From Porticoccaceae bacterium (lineage in GTDB: Bacteria > Pseudomonadota > Gammaproteobacteria > Pseudomonadales > Porticoccaceae), in NCBI GenBank assembly GCA_024644585.1, contig JAHEHM010000065.1:13546-67344 (forward strand): a stretch of DNA of 53,799 nucleotides, written 5' to 3'. A model generated the notes under the pieces. The model saw nothing but the letters and a program-made list of their open reading frames with translations, did not search any database and was not told the origin of the DNA. This document shows, in pieces, positions 19,831 to 30,156 of the stretch. The translations under genes were made by a program, and so were the position numbers. Numbering within the stretch: the stretch's first letter is position 1; each line of letters starts with the position of its first letter.

Positions 19831-20634
19831 ATGGCAAAGTATGCTGTGGGTGACATTCAAGGCTGCTTAAATCCCCTCGAGGCTCTTTTAAACAGGGTAG
19901 CCTTCAACCCATCATGCGACACACTGATCTCCGTTGGAGACCTTGTAAATCGGGGCCCACAATCTCTAGCGACGTTGCGATACTGTATGGGGCTTGGCAG
20001 TGCTTTTAAAATGGTTCTAGGTAACCATGACCTTCATCTATTGGCTATTGCTGAGGGGATAAGAGCACCGAGCGCGCAGGATACTATTCAGGAAGTTCTG
20101 GATGCGCCCGACAGAGAAATTATCTTTAGCTGGCTTCGTAGTCAACCGTTGCTTCTGTCTGAGGACAACTACCAAATAGTGCATGCAGGTATCCCGCATA
20201 TATGGGACATAGAACAGGCACAAAGCCTCGCCAAGGAAGTTACTGATGCGATTCAATCATCACAACGAAAAACTTTTTTTGAACATATGTATGGCAATCA
20301 CCCCGATGTATGGCATAACAGCCTAGTAGGCAGTGAGCGTCTTAGAACAATTACCAACTATTTAACCCGAATGCGCTTTTGTGACCCACGGGGACGATTG
20401 GATCTAAAGGCAAAAGAATGCACCAGCCAACCAGAGCCCTATAAACCCTGGTTTAGCTACGAACGAACTGATAAGAACCCTATTGAAATTATATTTGGCC
20501 ACTGGGCAGCATTAAAAGGAAAGCCCTTTAAATCGCCCCTATTTGCCCTAGATACAGGATATGTTTGGGGTGGATCAATGCGTTTAATGTGCTTACAAGA
20601 CCAACAAATATTCCACCAAGAATTTATTGTCTGA
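19831..20634 (+). CDS. apaH: Symmetrical bis(5'-nucleosyl)-tetraphosphatase ApaH
   Basis: Metallophosphatase that cleaves Ap4A to two ADP and removes Np4N caps from RNA. It has 267 residues. The metal-binding blocks are GDIQGC, GDLVNRGP and GNHDLHLL, with later ligands in IVHAGIP and IIFGHWA. GDIQG replaces the enteric GDVHG, as is usual in pseudomonad-type ApaH. It is the last gene of the lptD unit and faces the alpha operon across a shared terminator. Confidence 0.96.
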   Translation: MAKYAVGDIQGCLNPLEALLNRVAFNPSCDTLISVGDLVNRGPQSLATLRYCMGLGSAFKMVLGNHDLHLLAIAEGIRAPSAQDTIQEVLDAPDREIIFSWLRSQPLLLSEDNYQIVHAGIPHIWDIEQAQSLAKEVTDAIQSSQRKTFFEHMYGNHPDVWHNSLVGSERLRTITNYLTRMRFCDPRGRLDLKAKECTSQPEPYKPWFSYERTDKNPIEIIFGHWAALKGKPFKSPLFALDTGYVWGGSMRLMCLQDQQIFHQEFIV

Positions 20635-20644
20635 AATTAAGACC

Positions 20645-20674
20645 AAAAAAAACCGAGCAATGCTCGGTTTTTTT
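20645..20674. terminator. Bidirectional intrinsic terminator between apaH and rplQ
   Basis: Stem CCGAGC/GCTCGG (20653-20667, three-base loop) is flanked by eight A residues on the left and seven T residues on the right. It therefore works in both directions, ending the plus-strand apaH transcript and the minus-strand alpha-operon transcript. Confidence 0.93.
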
Positions 20675-20687
20675 AAACTATACAAGC

Positions 20688-21089
20688 TTATTCAGCAGCT
20701 TCTACAGCTTCAACTTCTTCAGCTTCAACAATCTCACGACCCACAAGCTCAACATAAGCCATAGGTGCTTTATCACCAGTACGAACACCACATTTAAGGA
20801 TTCGTAGGTAACCACCTGGACGCTCTAGATAACGAGGACCCAGATCAGAGAACAGCTTTCCAACAGCTTCTTTGTTACGAAGACGATCAAACGCTAATCT
20901 ACGATTAGCAACTGAATCTTCCTTGGCAAGGGTAATTAGAGGCTCAGCAAAACCACGAAGCTCTTTCGCCTTTGGCAAGGTTGTTTTAATTAACTCATGC
21001 TCAACCAATGAAGCCGTCATATTACGGAACATAGCTCTTTTGTGAGAGCTGGTTTTGTTGAGTTTGCGACCACTATAGCGATGACGCAT
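20688..21089 (-). CDS. rplQ: 50S ribosomal protein L17
   Basis: Large-subunit protein near the exit tunnel, 133 residues. The N-terminus [17 protein letters not shown]-like segment and [20 protein letters not shown] are diagnostic. The last dozen residues are an acidic Glu/Ala tail, longer than the family core of about 120. It is the last gene of the alpha operon and ends 13 nt from the shared terminator. Confidence 0.98.
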   Translation of the reverse strand: MRHRYSGRKLNKTSSHKRAMFRNMTASLVEHELIKTTLPKAKELRGFAEPLITLAKEDSVANRRLAFDRLRNKEAVGKLFSDLGPRYLERPGGYLRILKCGVRTGDKAPMAYVELVGREIVEAEEVEAVEAAE

Positions 21090-21145
21090 GATACTATTCC
21101 TTAATTCTTTGCTTTCTCAGCAATGATTTTATACAAGCTAAGCGC

Positions 21146-22141
21146 TTAAGCTAGCTCACGTTCTGTTTGTAGACTAGCTGGCGGCCAATTTTCTAGACGC
21201 ATTCCCAAAGATAAACCACGAGAAGCCAACACATCTTTAATTTCAGTTAATGATTTCTTACCTAAGTTAGGCGTCTTCAACAACTCAACTTCTGTACGCT
21301 GAATCAAATCACCAATGTAATAAATACTCTCTGCTTTAAGACAGTTTGCAGATCTTACAGTTAACTCAAGATCGTCCACTGGACGCAGTAGAATTGGATC
21401 GATTTCATCCTCTTCTTCTTCAGGCTCAGCAGTTGCTTCGCCCTCAAGGTCAACAAATACTGCTAATTGCTGCTGAAGGATAGTAGCCGCTCGGCGTATA
21501 GATTCTTCAGGATCAATTGTTCCGTTAGTCTCAAGCTCTAGAACCAACTTATCCAAGTCAGTACGATTTTCAACACGAGCATTTTCAACATCGTAAGAGA
21601 CTTTGAAAATTGGGCTGAAAGTAGCGTCTAACTGTAAGCGACCAATAGTACGGCTTTCTTCATCAGAAGCGCGTGCATCAGATGGCTGATATCCACGACC
21701 TCTAACAATACGAAGCTGCATATTTAATTTAGTTTTACCCGTGATGTTAGCAATAACATGATCTGGGTTAATAACCTCAATATGACCATCGCTTTCAATG
21801 TCACCGGCAGTTACAGGGCCAGGGCCTTGAACGCTTAGGGTAACAGTAGTGTCGTCACGACCTTCCATGACAGTAGCAACAGACTTAAGGTTAAGAAGGA
21901 TTTCCATCACATCTTCTTGAACACCCTCAATAGCTGAGTACTCATGTTCAACACCTTCAATTTCAACTTCTGTGATAGCACAACCAGTCATAGAAGAAAG
22001 AAGAATGCGACGCAATGCATTACCTAAAGTATGACCAAAACCTCTTTCAAGAGGCTCAAGAATAACCTTGGCATGGTTAGCATCGTACGAAGTTACATCA
22101 ATATTTCTTGGGGTAAGAAATTCGTTAACAGAATTTTGCAT
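21146..22141 (-). CDS. rpoA: RNA polymerase alpha subunit
   Basis: Alpha dimer scaffolds assembly of beta and beta-prime, and its C-terminal domain binds UP elements and activators. It has 331 residues. The N-terminal domain shows [17 protein letters not shown] and the dimer/beta contact regions. A glutamate-rich linker (near residues 237-250) leads to an alpha-CTD with the usual [20 protein letters not shown] and [13 protein letters not shown]. It lies between rpsD and rplQ in the alpha operon. Confidence 0.98.
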   Translation of the reverse strand: MQNSVNEFLTPRNIDVTSYDANHAKVILEPLERGFGHTLGNALRRILLSSMTGCAITEVEIEGVEHEYSAIEGVQEDVMEILLNLKSVATVMEGRDDTTVTLSVQGPGPVTAGDIESDGHIEVINPDHVIANITGKTKLNMQLRIVRGRGYQPSDARASDEESRTIGRLQLDATFSPIFKVSYDVENARVENRTDLDKLVLELETNGTIDPEESIRRAATILQQQLAVFVDLEGEATAEPEEEEDEIDPILLRPVDDLELTVRSANCLKAESIYYIGDLIQRTEVELLKTPNLGKKSLTEIKDVLASRGLSLGMRLENWPPASLQTERELA

Positions 22142-22169
22142 ATTTTTTCCTGTAAGAGCTATTCAGCGA

Positions 22170-22790
22170 TTACTTAGAATACAATTCAACAATTAGATTC
22201 TCGTTGATCTCAGCCGGCAAGTCTGCACGGTCAGGATTTCTTGAGAATGTACCTTCCATTTTGCTGCTATCAACTGCAACCCACTCAACTTCACCACGTT
22301 GTGATGCGAGTTGAAGTGCAGTTTGAACACGTAGCTGCTTCTTGGACTTTTCACGAAGGCTAACAACATCACCTACCTGAACATTGTATGAAGGTATATT
22401 TACTTTTTGTCCGTTTACTAGAATTGCATTGTGTGCAACTAGCTGACGCGACTCGGCGCGAGTCGAGCCAAAACCCATACGATAAACAACGTTATCTAAA
22501 CGAGTTTCTAAAAGAGTAAGTAGGTTTTCACCGGTGTTACCTTTAATCTTAGCTGCAGCTTTATAATAGTTACGGAACTGCTTCTCAAGAACACCGTAAA
22601 TACGACGTACTTTTTGCTTTTCACGTAACTGAACACCGTAGTCAGACAATCTGCCACGACGTTGACCGTGCTGTCCTGGTGCACTCTCAGAGCGACACTT
22701 AGACTCAAGTGGACGAACGCCACTCTTAAGGAACAGATCTGTTCCTTCACGGCGTGATAACTTACAAGTTGGTCCTAAATATCTAGCCAT
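22170..22790 (-). CDS. rpsD: 30S ribosomal protein S4
   Basis: Primary 16S rRNA binder that nucleates 30S assembly, and the translational repressor of the alpha operon in enterics. It has 206 residues. The N-terminus [19 protein letters not shown] and the S4 RNA-binding domain (about 95-160, with [12 protein letters not shown] and [17 protein letters not shown]) are clear. It follows rpsK by 13 nt. Confidence 0.98.
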   Translation of the reverse strand: MARYLGPTCKLSRREGTDLFLKSGVRPLESKCRSESAPGQHGQRRGRLSDYGVQLREKQKVRRIYGVLEKQFRNYYKAAAKIKGNTGENLLTLLETRLDNVVYRMGFGSTRAESRQLVAHNAILVNGQKVNIPSYNVQVGDVVSLREKSKKQLRVQTALQLASQRGEVEWVAVDSSKMEGTFSRNPDRADLPAEINENLIVELYSK

Positions 22791-22803
22791 TATTTATTCC
22801 TTT

Positions 22804-23196
22804 CTACACGCGACGCTTTTTAGGCGGACGACAACCGTTATGTGGAATCGGCGTCACATCGGTAATGCTTTGAACTTTGAATCCAGCACTATTAAGCGCT
22901 CTTACTGCAGATTCACGGCCAGGACCAGGTCCTTTAACGCGAACTTCAAGATTCTTCAATCCATATTCTTTAGCAGCCTCGCCAGCACGTTCTGACGCAA
23001 CCTGAGCTGCGAAAGGTGTACTTTTACGAGAACCACGGAAACCTGACCCACCAGAGGTAGCCCAAGACAGTGTATTACCCTGACGATCAGTAATCGTGAT
23101 AATTGTGTTGTTAAAGGTAGCGTTAATGTGCGCGATACCGTCGACAACGACTTTCTTGACCTTTTTACGGGTGGTTTTAGTTGCTGCTTTTGCCAT
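22804..23196 (-). CDS. rpsK: 30S ribosomal protein S11
   Basis: Platform protein of the small subunit near the mRNA exit and E site, 130 residues. It has a basic N-terminal tail ([11 protein letters not shown]), then [18 protein letters not shown] and [13 protein letters not shown], ending in [15 protein letters not shown]. The C-terminal [19 protein letters not shown] region is where isoaspartate has been reported in E. coli S11. Confidence 0.98.
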   Translation of the reverse strand: MAKAATKTTRKKVKKVVVDGIAHINATFNNTIITITDRQGNTLSWATSGGSGFRGSRKSTPFAAQVASERAGEAAKEYGLKNLEVRVKGPGPGRESAVRALNSAGFKVQSITDVTPIPHNGCRPPKKRRV

Positions 23197-23212
23197 TAGA
23201 AACCGATCCTAA

Positions 23213-23569
23213 TTATCTTTTAATTGGACGACGCGGGCCCTTTCGGGTGCGTGCGTTCGTCTTGGTACGCTGTCCGCGCACTGGAAGACTGCGACGATGT
23301 CTTAAACCGCGGTAGCAGCCCAAGTCCATCAAACGCTTAATGTTCATGCTGTTTTCTCTACGAAGGTCACCCTCAACTTCGTTCTGCCCTACAGCAGCAC
23401 GTAGTTTATCGAGTTGAGCTTCGTTGAGCTCAGAAATCTTTGTGTCCTCTGCAATACCCACATCTGCACAGATCTTTGCTGCAGTGGGGCGCCCAACACC
23501 GAACACGTAAGTCAATGAAATGACTGCATGTTTGTTATCGGGTATGTTGACACCGGCAATACGGGCCAT
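23213..23569 (-). CDS. rpsM: 30S ribosomal protein S13
   Basis: Head protein of the small subunit whose tail touches P-site tRNA and bridges to L5; 118 residues. The start [13 protein letters not shown] and the [11 protein letters not shown] helix-two-turn-helix are standard, and the C-terminus has [24 protein letters not shown]-type basic sequence. It opens the alpha operon after a 116-nt leader downstream of rpmJ. Confidence 0.98.
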   Translation of the reverse strand: MARIAGVNIPDNKHAVISLTYVFGVGRPTAAKICADVGIAEDTKISELNEAQLDKLRAAVGQNEVEGDLRRENSMNIKRLMDLGCYRGLRHRRSLPVRGQRTKTNARTRKGPRRPIKR

Positions 23570-23611
23570 TCACATTACTCCATTATACTATGAGTTTAAT
23601 CAGTTCTAGTG

Positions 23612-23645
23612 CTCTTTGTGTAGACTTCATAGCCTACTCAAAGGG
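23612..23645 (-). promoter_or_regulatory. Hairpin in the alpha-operon leader (candidate S4 control site)
   Basis: In the 116 nt between rpmJ and rpsM the minus-strand RNA can pair CCCUUUGAGUAG with CUACACAAAGAG (two mismatches, ten-base loop). In enteric bacteria this interval carries the S4-binding pseudoknot that controls rpsM translation. The hairpin fits that position, but I did not demonstrate the pseudoknot. Confidence 0.4.
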
Positions 23646-23685
23646 CGCGCTAGGATACCGATAGACATATCAAAAATCAACCAGA

Positions 23686-23802
23686 TTATCCCTGGCGTTG
23701 TTTATGACGTGGTTCTACACTACAAATAACTCTTACCACACCGTTACGACGGACAATCTTGCAATTACGACAAATCTTTTTTACAGATGCACGTACTTTC
23801 AC
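23686..23802 (-). CDS. rpmJ: 50S ribosomal protein L36
   Basis: The smallest large-subunit protein, 38 residues, reading [15 protein letters not shown] at its start and ending PRHKQRQG. The zinc ligands Cys11, Cys14, Cys27 and His33 are all present, so this is the zinc-binding (C+) form. The start is GTG at 23802 with GAGGTGAT a few bases upstream. The only nearby ATG is out of frame and stops after two codons. It sits between secY and rpsM, the usual place. Confidence 0.96.
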   Translation of the reverse strand: MKVRASVKKICRNCKIVRRNGVVRVICSVEPRHKQRQG

Positions 23803-23814
23803 AGCATCACCTCT

Positions 23815-25134
23815 TTACTTGCGACCAACGTTTTTAAGGTTGGCCTTTTTCATTAGCGAATCATATTGTTGAGACATAAGATGTGACTGCACTTGAGCCA
23901 TAAAATCCATAGTTACAACAACCGCAATTAACAGCGATGTACCGCCCAGATAGAAAGGTACGTTAAAGTACACATTCAAGAACTGAGGCATCAAACAAAT
24001 CAAAGTAATATAAATACCACCTATCAGTGTTAAACGCGTGGTCACACTATCAATATATTTCGCGGTCTGATCACCAGGTCTAATTCCTGGCAAATAAGCA
24101 CCGCCCCTTTTCAAATTTTCAGCCACTTCTTTCGGGTTATACATCAACGCCGTATAAAAGAAGCTGAAGAAAATAATTAATGCAGAGAAAAGTAACACAT
24201 ACAAAGGCTGACCAGGACCAATCAATAAAGAAATATCCTGTAACCATGCTGGTGCATTTACACCCTGCCCAAACCACTGACTAATAGAGGCTGGGAATAA
24301 TAATAAACTACTTGCGAAAATCGCAGGAATAACACCTGCCATATTTACCTTAAGCGGTAAATGTGAGGTCTGAGCACTATAGGCTTTACGACCCTGACGC
24401 TGTGCATAGTTAACGGTTAATCTTCTTTGACCACGCTCAATAAACACAACAAAATAAACAACAGCTAGTGCAAGAATCAAAATAACCAACAACATAAGTG
24501 AGTTAAGATCACCCTGCCGTGCTGATTCAATTGCCTGGCCAATAGCACCAGGGATACCTGCAACAATACCTGCAAATATGAGCATCGAAATACCGTTACC
24601 AATACCACGCTCGGTAATCTGCTCACCTAACCACATCAAGAACACAGCGCCTGATACTAATGAAGCGATGGCTACAAGATAAAACATACTGCTCACTTCG
24701 AAAGCTAAACCCTGAGAGGCAAAGCTGACTGCCAGACCAGTACCCTGGAATAAGGCAAGCGCAACAGTTAGATAGCGCGTGTACTGATTGATCTGACGAC
24801 GACCATTGTCACCTTCTTTTTTGAGCTGCTCTAATGAAGGAACAGTAGCTGAAAGAAGCTGCATAATAATCGAAGCAGAAATATAGGGCATAACACCCAG
24901 TGCTAAAATACTCATTCGCTCTAGGGCACCGCCCGAGAACATATTAAACAGACCCAAGAAAGTCCCTTGATTCTGAGTAAATAAGTCAGATAACCGCTCT
25001 GGATCAAAACCAGGAACTGGAATATGAGTTCCTAGGCGGTAAACAATAATGGCCAGAAGCAAAAAGCGTAGACGAGCCCAAAGCTCTCCCAACCCTTTTG
25101 AATTACCCATTGATAATGAATCTGCACTGGCCAT
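23815..25134 (-). CDS. secY: Preprotein translocase subunit SecY
   Basis: Ten-helix channel of the Sec translocon in the inner membrane, partner of SecE (also in this window) and SecG. It has 439 residues. The amphipathic start [14 protein letters not shown], the plug region with [16 protein letters not shown], and [13 protein letters not shown] are diagnostic. Cytoplasmic loop C5 has the conserved YAQRQGRK arginines that contact SecA. It follows rplO by 5 nt. Confidence 0.98.
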   Translation of the reverse strand: MASADSLSMGNSKGLGELWARLRFLLLAIIVYRLGTHIPVPGFDPERLSDLFTQNQGTFLGLFNMFSGGALERMSILALGVMPYISASIIMQLLSATVPSLEQLKKEGDNGRRQINQYTRYLTVALALFQGTGLAVSFASQGLAFEVSSMFYLVAIASLVSGAVFLMWLGEQITERGIGNGISMLIFAGIVAGIPGAIGQAIESARQGDLNSLMLLVILILALAVVYFVVFIERGQRRLTVNYAQRQGRKAYSAQTSHLPLKVNMAGVIPAIFASSLLLFPASISQWFGQGVNAPAWLQDISLLIGPGQPLYVLLFSALIIFFSFFYTALMYNPKEVAENLKRGGAYLPGIRPGDQTAKYIDSVTTRLTLIGGIYITLICLMPQFLNVYFNVPFYLGGTSLLIAVVVTMDFMAQVQSHLMSQQYDSLMKKANLKNVGRK

Positions 25135-25139
25135 AAAAG

Positions 25140-25574
25140 TTACTCTTCTACCTTGCCGCCGGCAGCTACAATTGCAGCAGCAGCACCTTTAGTAGCACCG
25201 ATACCTTTAAGGGTAACCGCTTTAGTTACTTCACCGGAACCTATAACCTTGGCGCGAGTAATACTGCTATTGATTAGGCGCGCTTTCTTCAACGCATCAA
25301 TATCAACTACTTCACCTTCGACAAGATTAAGTTCTGACAAACGAATTTCTGCAGTTACTGCAGCCATTCGAGAGGTGAAACCATATTTTGGCAATCGCTT
25401 CTGTAAAGGCATTTGACCACCCTCGAAACCTGGACGAATTGAACCGCCAGATCGAGCCTTTTGGCCTTTGTGACCTCTGCCGCCAGTTTTACCAAGACCG
25501 CTACCAATTCCGCGACCACAGCGTTTACCTTCTTTTACTCTACCCGGAGCCGGGCTTAGGGTGTTCAGACGCAT
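25140..25574 (-). CDS. rplO: 50S ribosomal protein L15
   Basis: Late-assembling large-subunit protein of 144 residues. The glycine-rich extension [19 protein letters not shown] threads into 23S rRNA, and the C-terminal globular domain ends [10 protein letters not shown]. The family normally starts [11 protein letters not shown], which fixes the start at ATG 25574, one base after the rpmD stop. A further upstream in-frame start inside rpmD would add MRKRK and is unlikely. Confidence 0.97.
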   Translation of the reverse strand: MRLNTLSPAPGRVKEGKRCGRGIGSGLGKTGGRGHKGQKARSGGSIRPGFEGGQMPLQKRLPKYGFTSRMAAVTAEIRLSELNLVEGEVVDIDALKKARLINSSITRAKVIGSGEVTKAVTLKGIGATKGAAAAIVAAGGKVEE

Positions 25575-25575
25575 C

Positions 25576-25770
25576 TTACGCTTCCTCAACCTGCAACATA
25601 TAGTTAACTTTATTGATCATGCCACGAATAGACGGCGTGTCTTCTACAACCACAGAATGGCGTATACGTCGTAGCCCCAAACCATTCAAGCATGCCTGAT
25701 GGTTCTTTAATCGTCCGATTGCACTCTTAATTTGAGTGACTTTAACTTTTTTTACTTTAGCTTTAGCCAT
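25576..25770 (-). CDS. rpmD: 50S ribosomal protein L30
   Basis: Small ferredoxin-like large-subunit protein of 64 residues. The core [25 protein letters not shown] and the ending [18 protein letters not shown] are typical. The N-terminus is slightly longer and more lysine-rich ([10 protein letters not shown]) than the 59-residue E. coli protein. Confidence 0.97.
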   Translation of the reverse strand: MAKAKVKKVKVTQIKSAIGRLKNHQACLNGLGLRRIRHSVVVEDTPSIRGMINKVNYMLQVEEA

Positions 25771-25808
25771 GATCTTTTTCCAATCACCGAGACGCTTTAA
25801 TGCGTCAA

Positions 25809-26318
25809 CTAGTTCAGAATTTCTTCAACAGATTTGCCGCGTTTTGCAGCAACATCGTCTGGAGACTTCATATCTCGTAGAGCCTTAAACGTAGCTCTAA
25901 CAACATTTACAGGGTTAGTAGAACCATAGCACTTAGCCAATACGTTCTGTACACCCGCAAGTTCTAATACCGACCGCATCGCACCACCAGCAATTACGCC
26001 GGTACCTTCTGATGCAGGCTGCATATAGATTTTTGAAGCAGCGTGAATGCCTTTAGTGGCATATTGGATAGTCGAACCATCCAAAGCTACATTAATCATA
26101 TTTCTGTGCGCAGCTTCGTTAGCCTTTTGGATAGCAGCAGGTACTTCACGCGCTTTACCGCGACCAAAGCCTACTTTGCCATTACCATCACCAACTACAG
26201 TCAAAGCAGTGAATGCAAAGATTCGACCACCTTTAACAGTTTTAGCAACACGATTGACCTGAACTAACTTCTCTAACATTCCGTCAGCTGCAGCATCTTT
26301 TTTATCTGTAAGAGCCAT
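25809..26318 (-). CDS. rpsE: 30S ribosomal protein S5
   Basis: Small-subunit body protein at the mRNA entry channel that affects decoding accuracy; 169 residues. The double-stranded RNA-binding-like N-domain has [19 protein letters not shown] and the loop [13 protein letters not shown], where spectinomycin and ram mutations map in other bacteria. The C-domain has [15 protein letters not shown]. It is followed by rpmD. Confidence 0.98.
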   Translation of the reverse strand: MALTDKKDAAADGMLEKLVQVNRVAKTVKGGRIFAFTALTVVGDGNGKVGFGRGKAREVPAAIQKANEAAHRNMINVALDGSTIQYATKGIHAASKIYMQPASEGTGVIAGGAMRSVLELAGVQNVLAKCYGSTNPVNVVRATFKALRDMKSPDDVAAKRGKSVEEILN

Positions 26319-26330
26319 ATCTTATACCTA

Positions 26331-26681
26331 TTAAAATTCGAGGCCGGCTTCACGCGCGGCGTCTGCCAATGCTTTAACACGGCCGTGATATTTAAAACCG
26401 CTGCGGTCAAACGCTACTGATTTAACGCCAGCAGCTACAGCACGCTCTGCAACTAGTTTTCCAACTGCCGCGGCAGCAGTCACATTACCCGTGCCTTCCG
26501 ACTTCAAGTCTTTATCTAAGGTAGAAGCACTAGCTAGTACTTCTGAACTGCTTGCAGCAATAACCTGCGCATAGATATGACGTGGTGTACGGTTGATGCA
26601 TAGACGTGTAACGCCCTGCTCGCGTATTTTCATTCGTGAACGTCTTGCTCGACGCTGACGTGATATTTTCTTATCGCTCAT
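26331..26681 (-). CDS. rplR: 50S ribosomal protein L18
   Basis: 5S rRNA-binding protein of the central protuberance, 116 residues. The arginine-rich start ([16 protein letters not shown]) contacts 5S rRNA, and the core includes [16 protein letters not shown] and [21 protein letters not shown]. It works with L5 and L25/CTC. Confidence 0.98.
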   Translation of the reverse strand: MSDKKISRQRRARRSRMKIREQGVTRLCINRTPRHIYAQVIAASSSEVLASASTLDKDLKSEGTGNVTAAAAVGKLVAERAVAAGVKSVAFDRSGFKYHGRVKALADAAREAGLEF

Positions 26682-26693
26682 GGTATTAACCTA

Positions 26694-27227
26694 TTACTTC
26701 TTCTTGGCTTCTTTACGTCTAATATATTCACCAGAAATCTGTACACCTTTACCTTTATAGGGTTCTGGTGGACGGAAAGCTCTGACTTCAGCGACGGCCT
26801 GTCCTAACTTTTGCTTATCAGCGGACTTCAATAAAACTTCAGTCTGGCTTGGTGTTTCAGCAGAAACACCCTCTGGCAATTCGTAAACTACCGGATGCGA
26901 GAAACCAAGCGTTAAATTGAGTTTTTTACCCTGTACCTGTGCTCTGTAACCAACACCAACTAAATCAAGTTTGGTTTCAAACCCTTGGGTAACGCCCACT
27001 ACCATGTTGTTAACCAACGCTCTGGTTGTTCCTGACATGGCTCGTGAAAAAGTATCTCCCGATCTGGCAGCAAAAGTAAGAACATTGTCGCCTTTGACAA
27101 CTTCTACTTTAGGGTTGATGGCCATAGCCAATGTACCCTTAGCACCTTTGATGGAGATATCTGAGTCACCCAAAGTGACTTCAACGCCCTTTGGTAACTC
27201 AACTGGATTATTTGCAACTCTAGACAT
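26694..27227 (-). CDS. rplF: 50S ribosomal protein L6
   Basis: Two-domain large-subunit protein near the sarcin-ricin loop, 177 residues. It begins MSRVANNPVELPKGVEV, has the LVGVGYRAQVQGKKL core, and ends with the conserved KPPEPYKGKG-type segment and YIRRKEAKKK. Aminoglycoside-resistance changes in the C-terminal part are known elsewhere; nothing abnormal is seen here. Confidence 0.98.
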   Translation of the reverse strand: MSRVANNPVELPKGVEVTLGDSDISIKGAKGTLAMAINPKVEVVKGDNVLTFAARSGDTFSRAMSGTTRALVNNMVVGVTQGFETKLDLVGVGYRAQVQGKKLNLTLGFSHPVVYELPEGVSAETPSQTEVLLKSADKQKLGQAVAEVRAFRPPEPYKGKGVQISGEYIRRKEAKKK

Positions 27228-27239
27228 TTTTGTTTCCTA

Positions 27240-27632
27240 TCAGAATACTGTGCAAAGAATTTCACCGCCAATACCGGCAGCTCTTGCAGCACGGTCCGTC
27301 ATCACACCACGACTAGTGGTGACAATAGCGATACCAAGGCCACTTCTTACCTGAGGCAGATCTTTACTGCCGTTATACTGGCGAAGACTAGGCTTACTAA
27401 TACGCGTGATCTCTTCGATCACAGGCTTGCCTTCAAAATACTTTAATTCAACCGTTAAGGTTGGCTTAACATCGTCGCTTACACTAAAGCCGCCAATGTA
27501 ACCTTCATCTTGTAAAACTTTAGCAACTGAAGCTTTAAGTTTCGAAGAAGGCATTGAGACTTCTGGCTTGCTACGGTGATGTGCATTACGAATGCACGTC
27601 AACATGTCTGCTACTGGATCTTGCATACTCAT
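27240..27632 (-). CDS. rpsH: 30S ribosomal protein S8
   Basis: Primary 16S rRNA binder (helix 21) and the translational repressor of the spc operon in E. coli; 130 residues. The N-terminus [18 protein letters not shown] and the C-terminal [24 protein letters not shown] are diagnostic. Confidence 0.98.
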   Translation of the reverse strand: MSMQDPVADMLTCIRNAHHRSKPEVSMPSSKLKASVAKVLQDEGYIGGFSVSDDVKPTLTVELKYFEGKPVIEEITRISKPSLRQYNGSKDLPQVRSGLGIAIVTTSRGVMTDRAARAAGIGGEILCTVF

Positions 27633-27649
27633 ATGATATCGCTCCTAAA

Positions 27650-27955
27650 CTACCAGCTGGCTTTACGTAGTCCGGGAACAAAACCACGCATAGCACTTTC
27701 GCGTAGTTTGTTTCGGCACAAACCAAATTTTCTGTAAACTCCGTGAGGACGACCCGTTACGCGACAACGATTACGTTGACGACTTGGGCTTGCATCACGG
27801 GGTAATTTTTGCAGCTTTTGCTGCGCTTCCCAGCGTTCTTCATCTGAAGCATTTACATTACTAATCGTCGCTTTTAACTCAGCACGCTTAGCTGCATATT
27901 TCTCAACTGTTTTGGCGCGACGCTTTTCACGCTCTATCATAGATACTTTTGCCAT
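27650..27955 (-). CDS. rpsN: 30S ribosomal protein S14
   Basis: Small-subunit head protein of 101 residues. This is the long, zinc-free form: the CxxC pairs of short S14 are absent, and the C-terminus reads [24 protein letters not shown]. It lies between rplE and rpsH, the usual place. Confidence 0.98.
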   Translation of the reverse strand: MAKVSMIEREKRRAKTVEKYAAKRAELKATISNVNASDEERWEAQQKLQKLPRDASPSRQRNRCRVTGRPHGVYRKFGLCRNKLRESAMRGFVPGLRKASW

Positions 27956-27967
27956 TGATCTGCTACC

Positions 27968-28507
27968 TTAACCTTTCAGCGGGAAGTTAAAGGCACGCAA
28001 TAGGGCGCGACCTTCGTCATCATTACGAGCTGATGTCGTGATCGTAATATCAAGACCTCGCAACTTATCGATTTTTTCATAATCAATCTCTGGGAAAATG
28101 ATTTGCTCACTTACACCCATTGAGAAATTACCTCGGCCATCGAACTGCTTTGGACTAATACCACGGAAATCTCTGATTCGTGGAATAGCGACGCTGATGA
28201 GGCGCTCTAAAAATTCATACATGCGCTCGCTTCTCAAGGTAACCTTAGTACCAATTGGCCAGCCCTGACGAACCTTAAAGCCAGCGATAGATTTTCTTGC
28301 ATTGTTAATTACTGGCTTTTGACCAGAGATTAACGTGAGATCTGCAACTGCATTCTCTAATGCTTTCTTATCGCCAAGCGCTTCTCCAACACCCATATTA
28401 AGAGTTACCTTAAGGATGCGTGGCACTTCCATTACGTTCGCCAGCCCGAGCTCATCTTTTAGCTTGGGTGCTATATCTGTATTATAAACTTCTTTCAGCC
28501 TTGCCAT
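27968..28507 (-). CDS. rplE: 50S ribosomal protein L5
   Basis: 5S rRNA-binding protein that contacts P-site tRNA and bridges to S13; 179 residues. It contains [41 protein letters not shown] and the C-terminal [21 protein letters not shown], all highly conserved. Confidence 0.98.
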   Translation of the reverse strand: MARLKEVYNTDIAPKLKDELGLANVMEVPRILKVTLNMGVGEALGDKKALENAVADLTLISGQKPVINNARKSIAGFKVRQGWPIGTKVTLRSERMYEFLERLISVAIPRIRDFRGISPKQFDGRGNFSMGVSEQIIFPEIDYEKIDKLRGLDITITTSARNDDEGRALLRAFNFPLKG

Positions 28508-28522
28508 TTGCTCTACCTATTA

Positions 28523-28843
28523 TTAAGCGTCTACGGCTTCGCCGCTTGACTTAAAGACTCGAATTTTAGTGTCATTTTCTACTTTAAAGCCAACACGGTC
28601 CGCTTTGTTTGTCGCACTATTAAAAATTGCTACATTTGAAACCTGAATTGGGGCTTCTTTTTCAATGATACCGCCTGGTACACCTGCTTGAGGATTTGGC
28701 TTCTGGTGCTTTTTAATCATTTGCACGCCAGATACCAAAAGACGAGTATCGTCTAAAACCTTAAGCACTTTACCGCGCTTACCTTTATCTTTACCCGCAA
28801 TAACGACAACTTCGTCATCACGTTTGATTTTCTTCATCGCCAT
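28523..28843 (-). CDS. rplX: 50S ribosomal protein L24
   Basis: Assembly-initiator protein of the large subunit, 106 residues, with a KOW motif ([20 protein letters not shown]). ATG 28843 is used; an ATG two codons later gives MKKIKRDDE and is also plausible. It is followed by rplE. Confidence 0.97.
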   Translation of the reverse strand: MAMKKIKRDDEVVVIAGKDKGKRGKVLKVLDDTRLLVSGVQMIKKHQKPNPQAGVPGGIIEKEAPIQVSNVAIFNSATNKADRVGFKVENDTKIRVFKSSGEAVDA

Positions 28844-28857
28844 GTCTAAAACCTCAA

Positions 28858-29226
28858 TTAAAGTACTTCAGGAGCTAAAGAGATAATTCGCATGAATTTC
28901 TCATTGCGTAGCTCGCGAGTTACTGGCCCAAAGATACGTGTACCGACAGGCGCATTACTTGCATTCAAAAGTACCGCAGCATTGTCATCAAATTTGATCA
29001 AGCTACCATCCTGACGGCGCAAGCCTTTCTTAGTGCGCACAACAACAGCACTCATTACCTGACCTTTTTTCACCTTACCTCGAGGAATAGCTTCCTTAAC
29101 GGTAACTTTAATAATGTCACCTACTCGAGCATAGCGACGGTGGGATCCACCTAACACTTTGATGCACATAACTCGACGTGCGCCACTGTTGTCTGCTACA
29201 TCAAGATAACTTTCTGTTTGAATCAT
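28858..29226 (-). CDS. rplN: 50S ribosomal protein L14
   Basis: Beta-barrel large-subunit protein of the intersubunit bridges, and the binding site of RsfS; 122 residues. The start [21 protein letters not shown] and the [20 protein letters not shown] region are nearly invariant. It opens the spc operon, 33 nt after rpsQ. Confidence 0.98.
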   Translation of the reverse strand: MIQTESYLDVADNSGARRVMCIKVLGGSHRRYARVGDIIKVTVKEAIPRGKVKKGQVMSAVVVRTKKGLRRQDGSLIKFDDNAAVLLNASNAPVGTRIFGPVTRELRNEKFMRIISLAPEVL

Positions 29227-29259
29227 TTTCTTTCCCCGAAACTATCGCTTTCAGCAGAG

Positions 29260-29526
29260 TTATTCTGCTACAGCTCGCTCATCAATGTTCACTAGCTTCC
29301 AAGCTTTATGCTTAGAAATTGGCGCACACTCGGCAATTGTTACCATGTCACCTAAGCGCGCATCATTCTTTTCATCATGCGCTTTAATCTTTGATGATTT
29401 GGTCATAATTTTTCCATAAACTGGATGCTTAACACGACGCTCAACTTGCACAGTGATGGATTTATCCATTTTGTCACTGACGATCTTGCCGCTCAGCGTA
29501 CGTGTAGATGTTTGGATATCAGACAT
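29260..29526 (-). CDS. rpsQ: 30S ribosomal protein S17
   Basis: OB-fold primary binder of 16S rRNA, 88 residues, with [18 protein letters not shown] and the [13 protein letters not shown] segment. It is the last gene of the S10 operon and follows rpmC by 2 nt. Confidence 0.98.
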   Translation of the reverse strand: MSDIQTSTRTLSGKIVSDKMDKSITVQVERRVKHPVYGKIMTKSSKIKAHDEKNDARLGDMVTIAECAPISKHKAWKLVNIDERAVAE

Positions 29527-29528
29527 AA

Positions 29529-29720
29529 CTATTCACCTGCCTTCTGAGTTATAACAGTCTTTAGACGCGCAATGTTACGACGCACCTGCTTAACCTTGTG
29601 ACTTTCAGTAAGCTGACCAGTCGCCTGCTGCATACGCAACTTAAACTGGGCTTCTTGCTCTTCACCCAAGGTCTTTTGCAACTCATCGACCGACTTTTCG
29701 CGTAAATCTTCTGCTTTCAT
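29529..29720 (-). CDS. rpmC: 50S ribosomal protein L29
   Basis: Two-helix large-subunit protein at the tunnel exit, near the signal recognition particle and trigger factor docking site; 63 residues. It starts [18 protein letters not shown] and ends with the [11 protein letters not shown] motif. It is separated from rplP by 2 nt. Confidence 0.98.
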   Translation of the reverse strand: MKAEDLREKSVDELQKTLGEEQEAQFKLRMQQATGQLTESHKVKQVRRNIARLKTVITQKAGE

Positions 29721-29722
29721 CT

Positions 29723-30136
29723 TTACATCACCGTTCGTTTAACAAAGGTAGTTGCGATTGGCAACTTAGCTGCAGCAAGCGCAAATGCTTCACGCGCCAA
29801 CTCTTCACTAACACCTTCCATTTCATAAAGGACCTTACCAGGCTGAATTAAAGCTACCCAGTATTCAACGTTACCCTTACCTTTACCCATTCGAACTTCC
29901 AATGGCTTGTTTGTAATCGGCTTATCAGGGAACACTCGGATCCAAATTTTACCGCCACGTTTAATATGACGAGTCATTGCACGACGAGCTGCCTCAATTT
30001 GTCTGGCAGTCAATCGACCACGGCCAGATGCTTTAAGGGCAAATTCACCGAAGCTTACCTTGCTTCCTCGGTTCGCTAACCCACGGTTGCGCCCCTTGTG
30101 CATCTTGCGGAATTTTGTACGTTTAGGCTGTAGCAT
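29723..30136 (-). CDS. rplP: 50S ribosomal protein L16
   Basis: Large-subunit protein near the A-site tRNA elbow and the peptidyl-transferase centre, 137 residues. The start [19 protein letters not shown] and the [15 protein letters not shown] stretch are diagnostic. The arginine that YcfD hydroxylates in E. coli (Arg81) falls in the retained [10 protein letters not shown] region. Confidence 0.98.
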   Translation of the reverse strand: MLQPKRTKFRKMHKGRNRGLANRGSKVSFGEFALKASGRGRLTARQIEAARRAMTRHIKRGGKIWIRVFPDKPITNKPLEVRMGKGKGNVEYWVALIQPGKVLYEMEGVSEELAREAFALAAAKLPIATTFVKRTVM

Positions 30137-30156
30137 TTCGCTCTACTCTTAATCGC

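Noticed and set aside
23583-23588. Perfect TATAAT on the minus strand just before rpsM
   Set aside because: It lies 14 nt before the rpsM ATG and overlaps the ribosome-binding region; no -35 is found at 16-18 nt, so it is probably fortuitous.
25575-25589. Five-residue N-terminal extension of L15
   Set aside because: The family starts [11 protein letters not shown]; the longer start lies inside rpmD.
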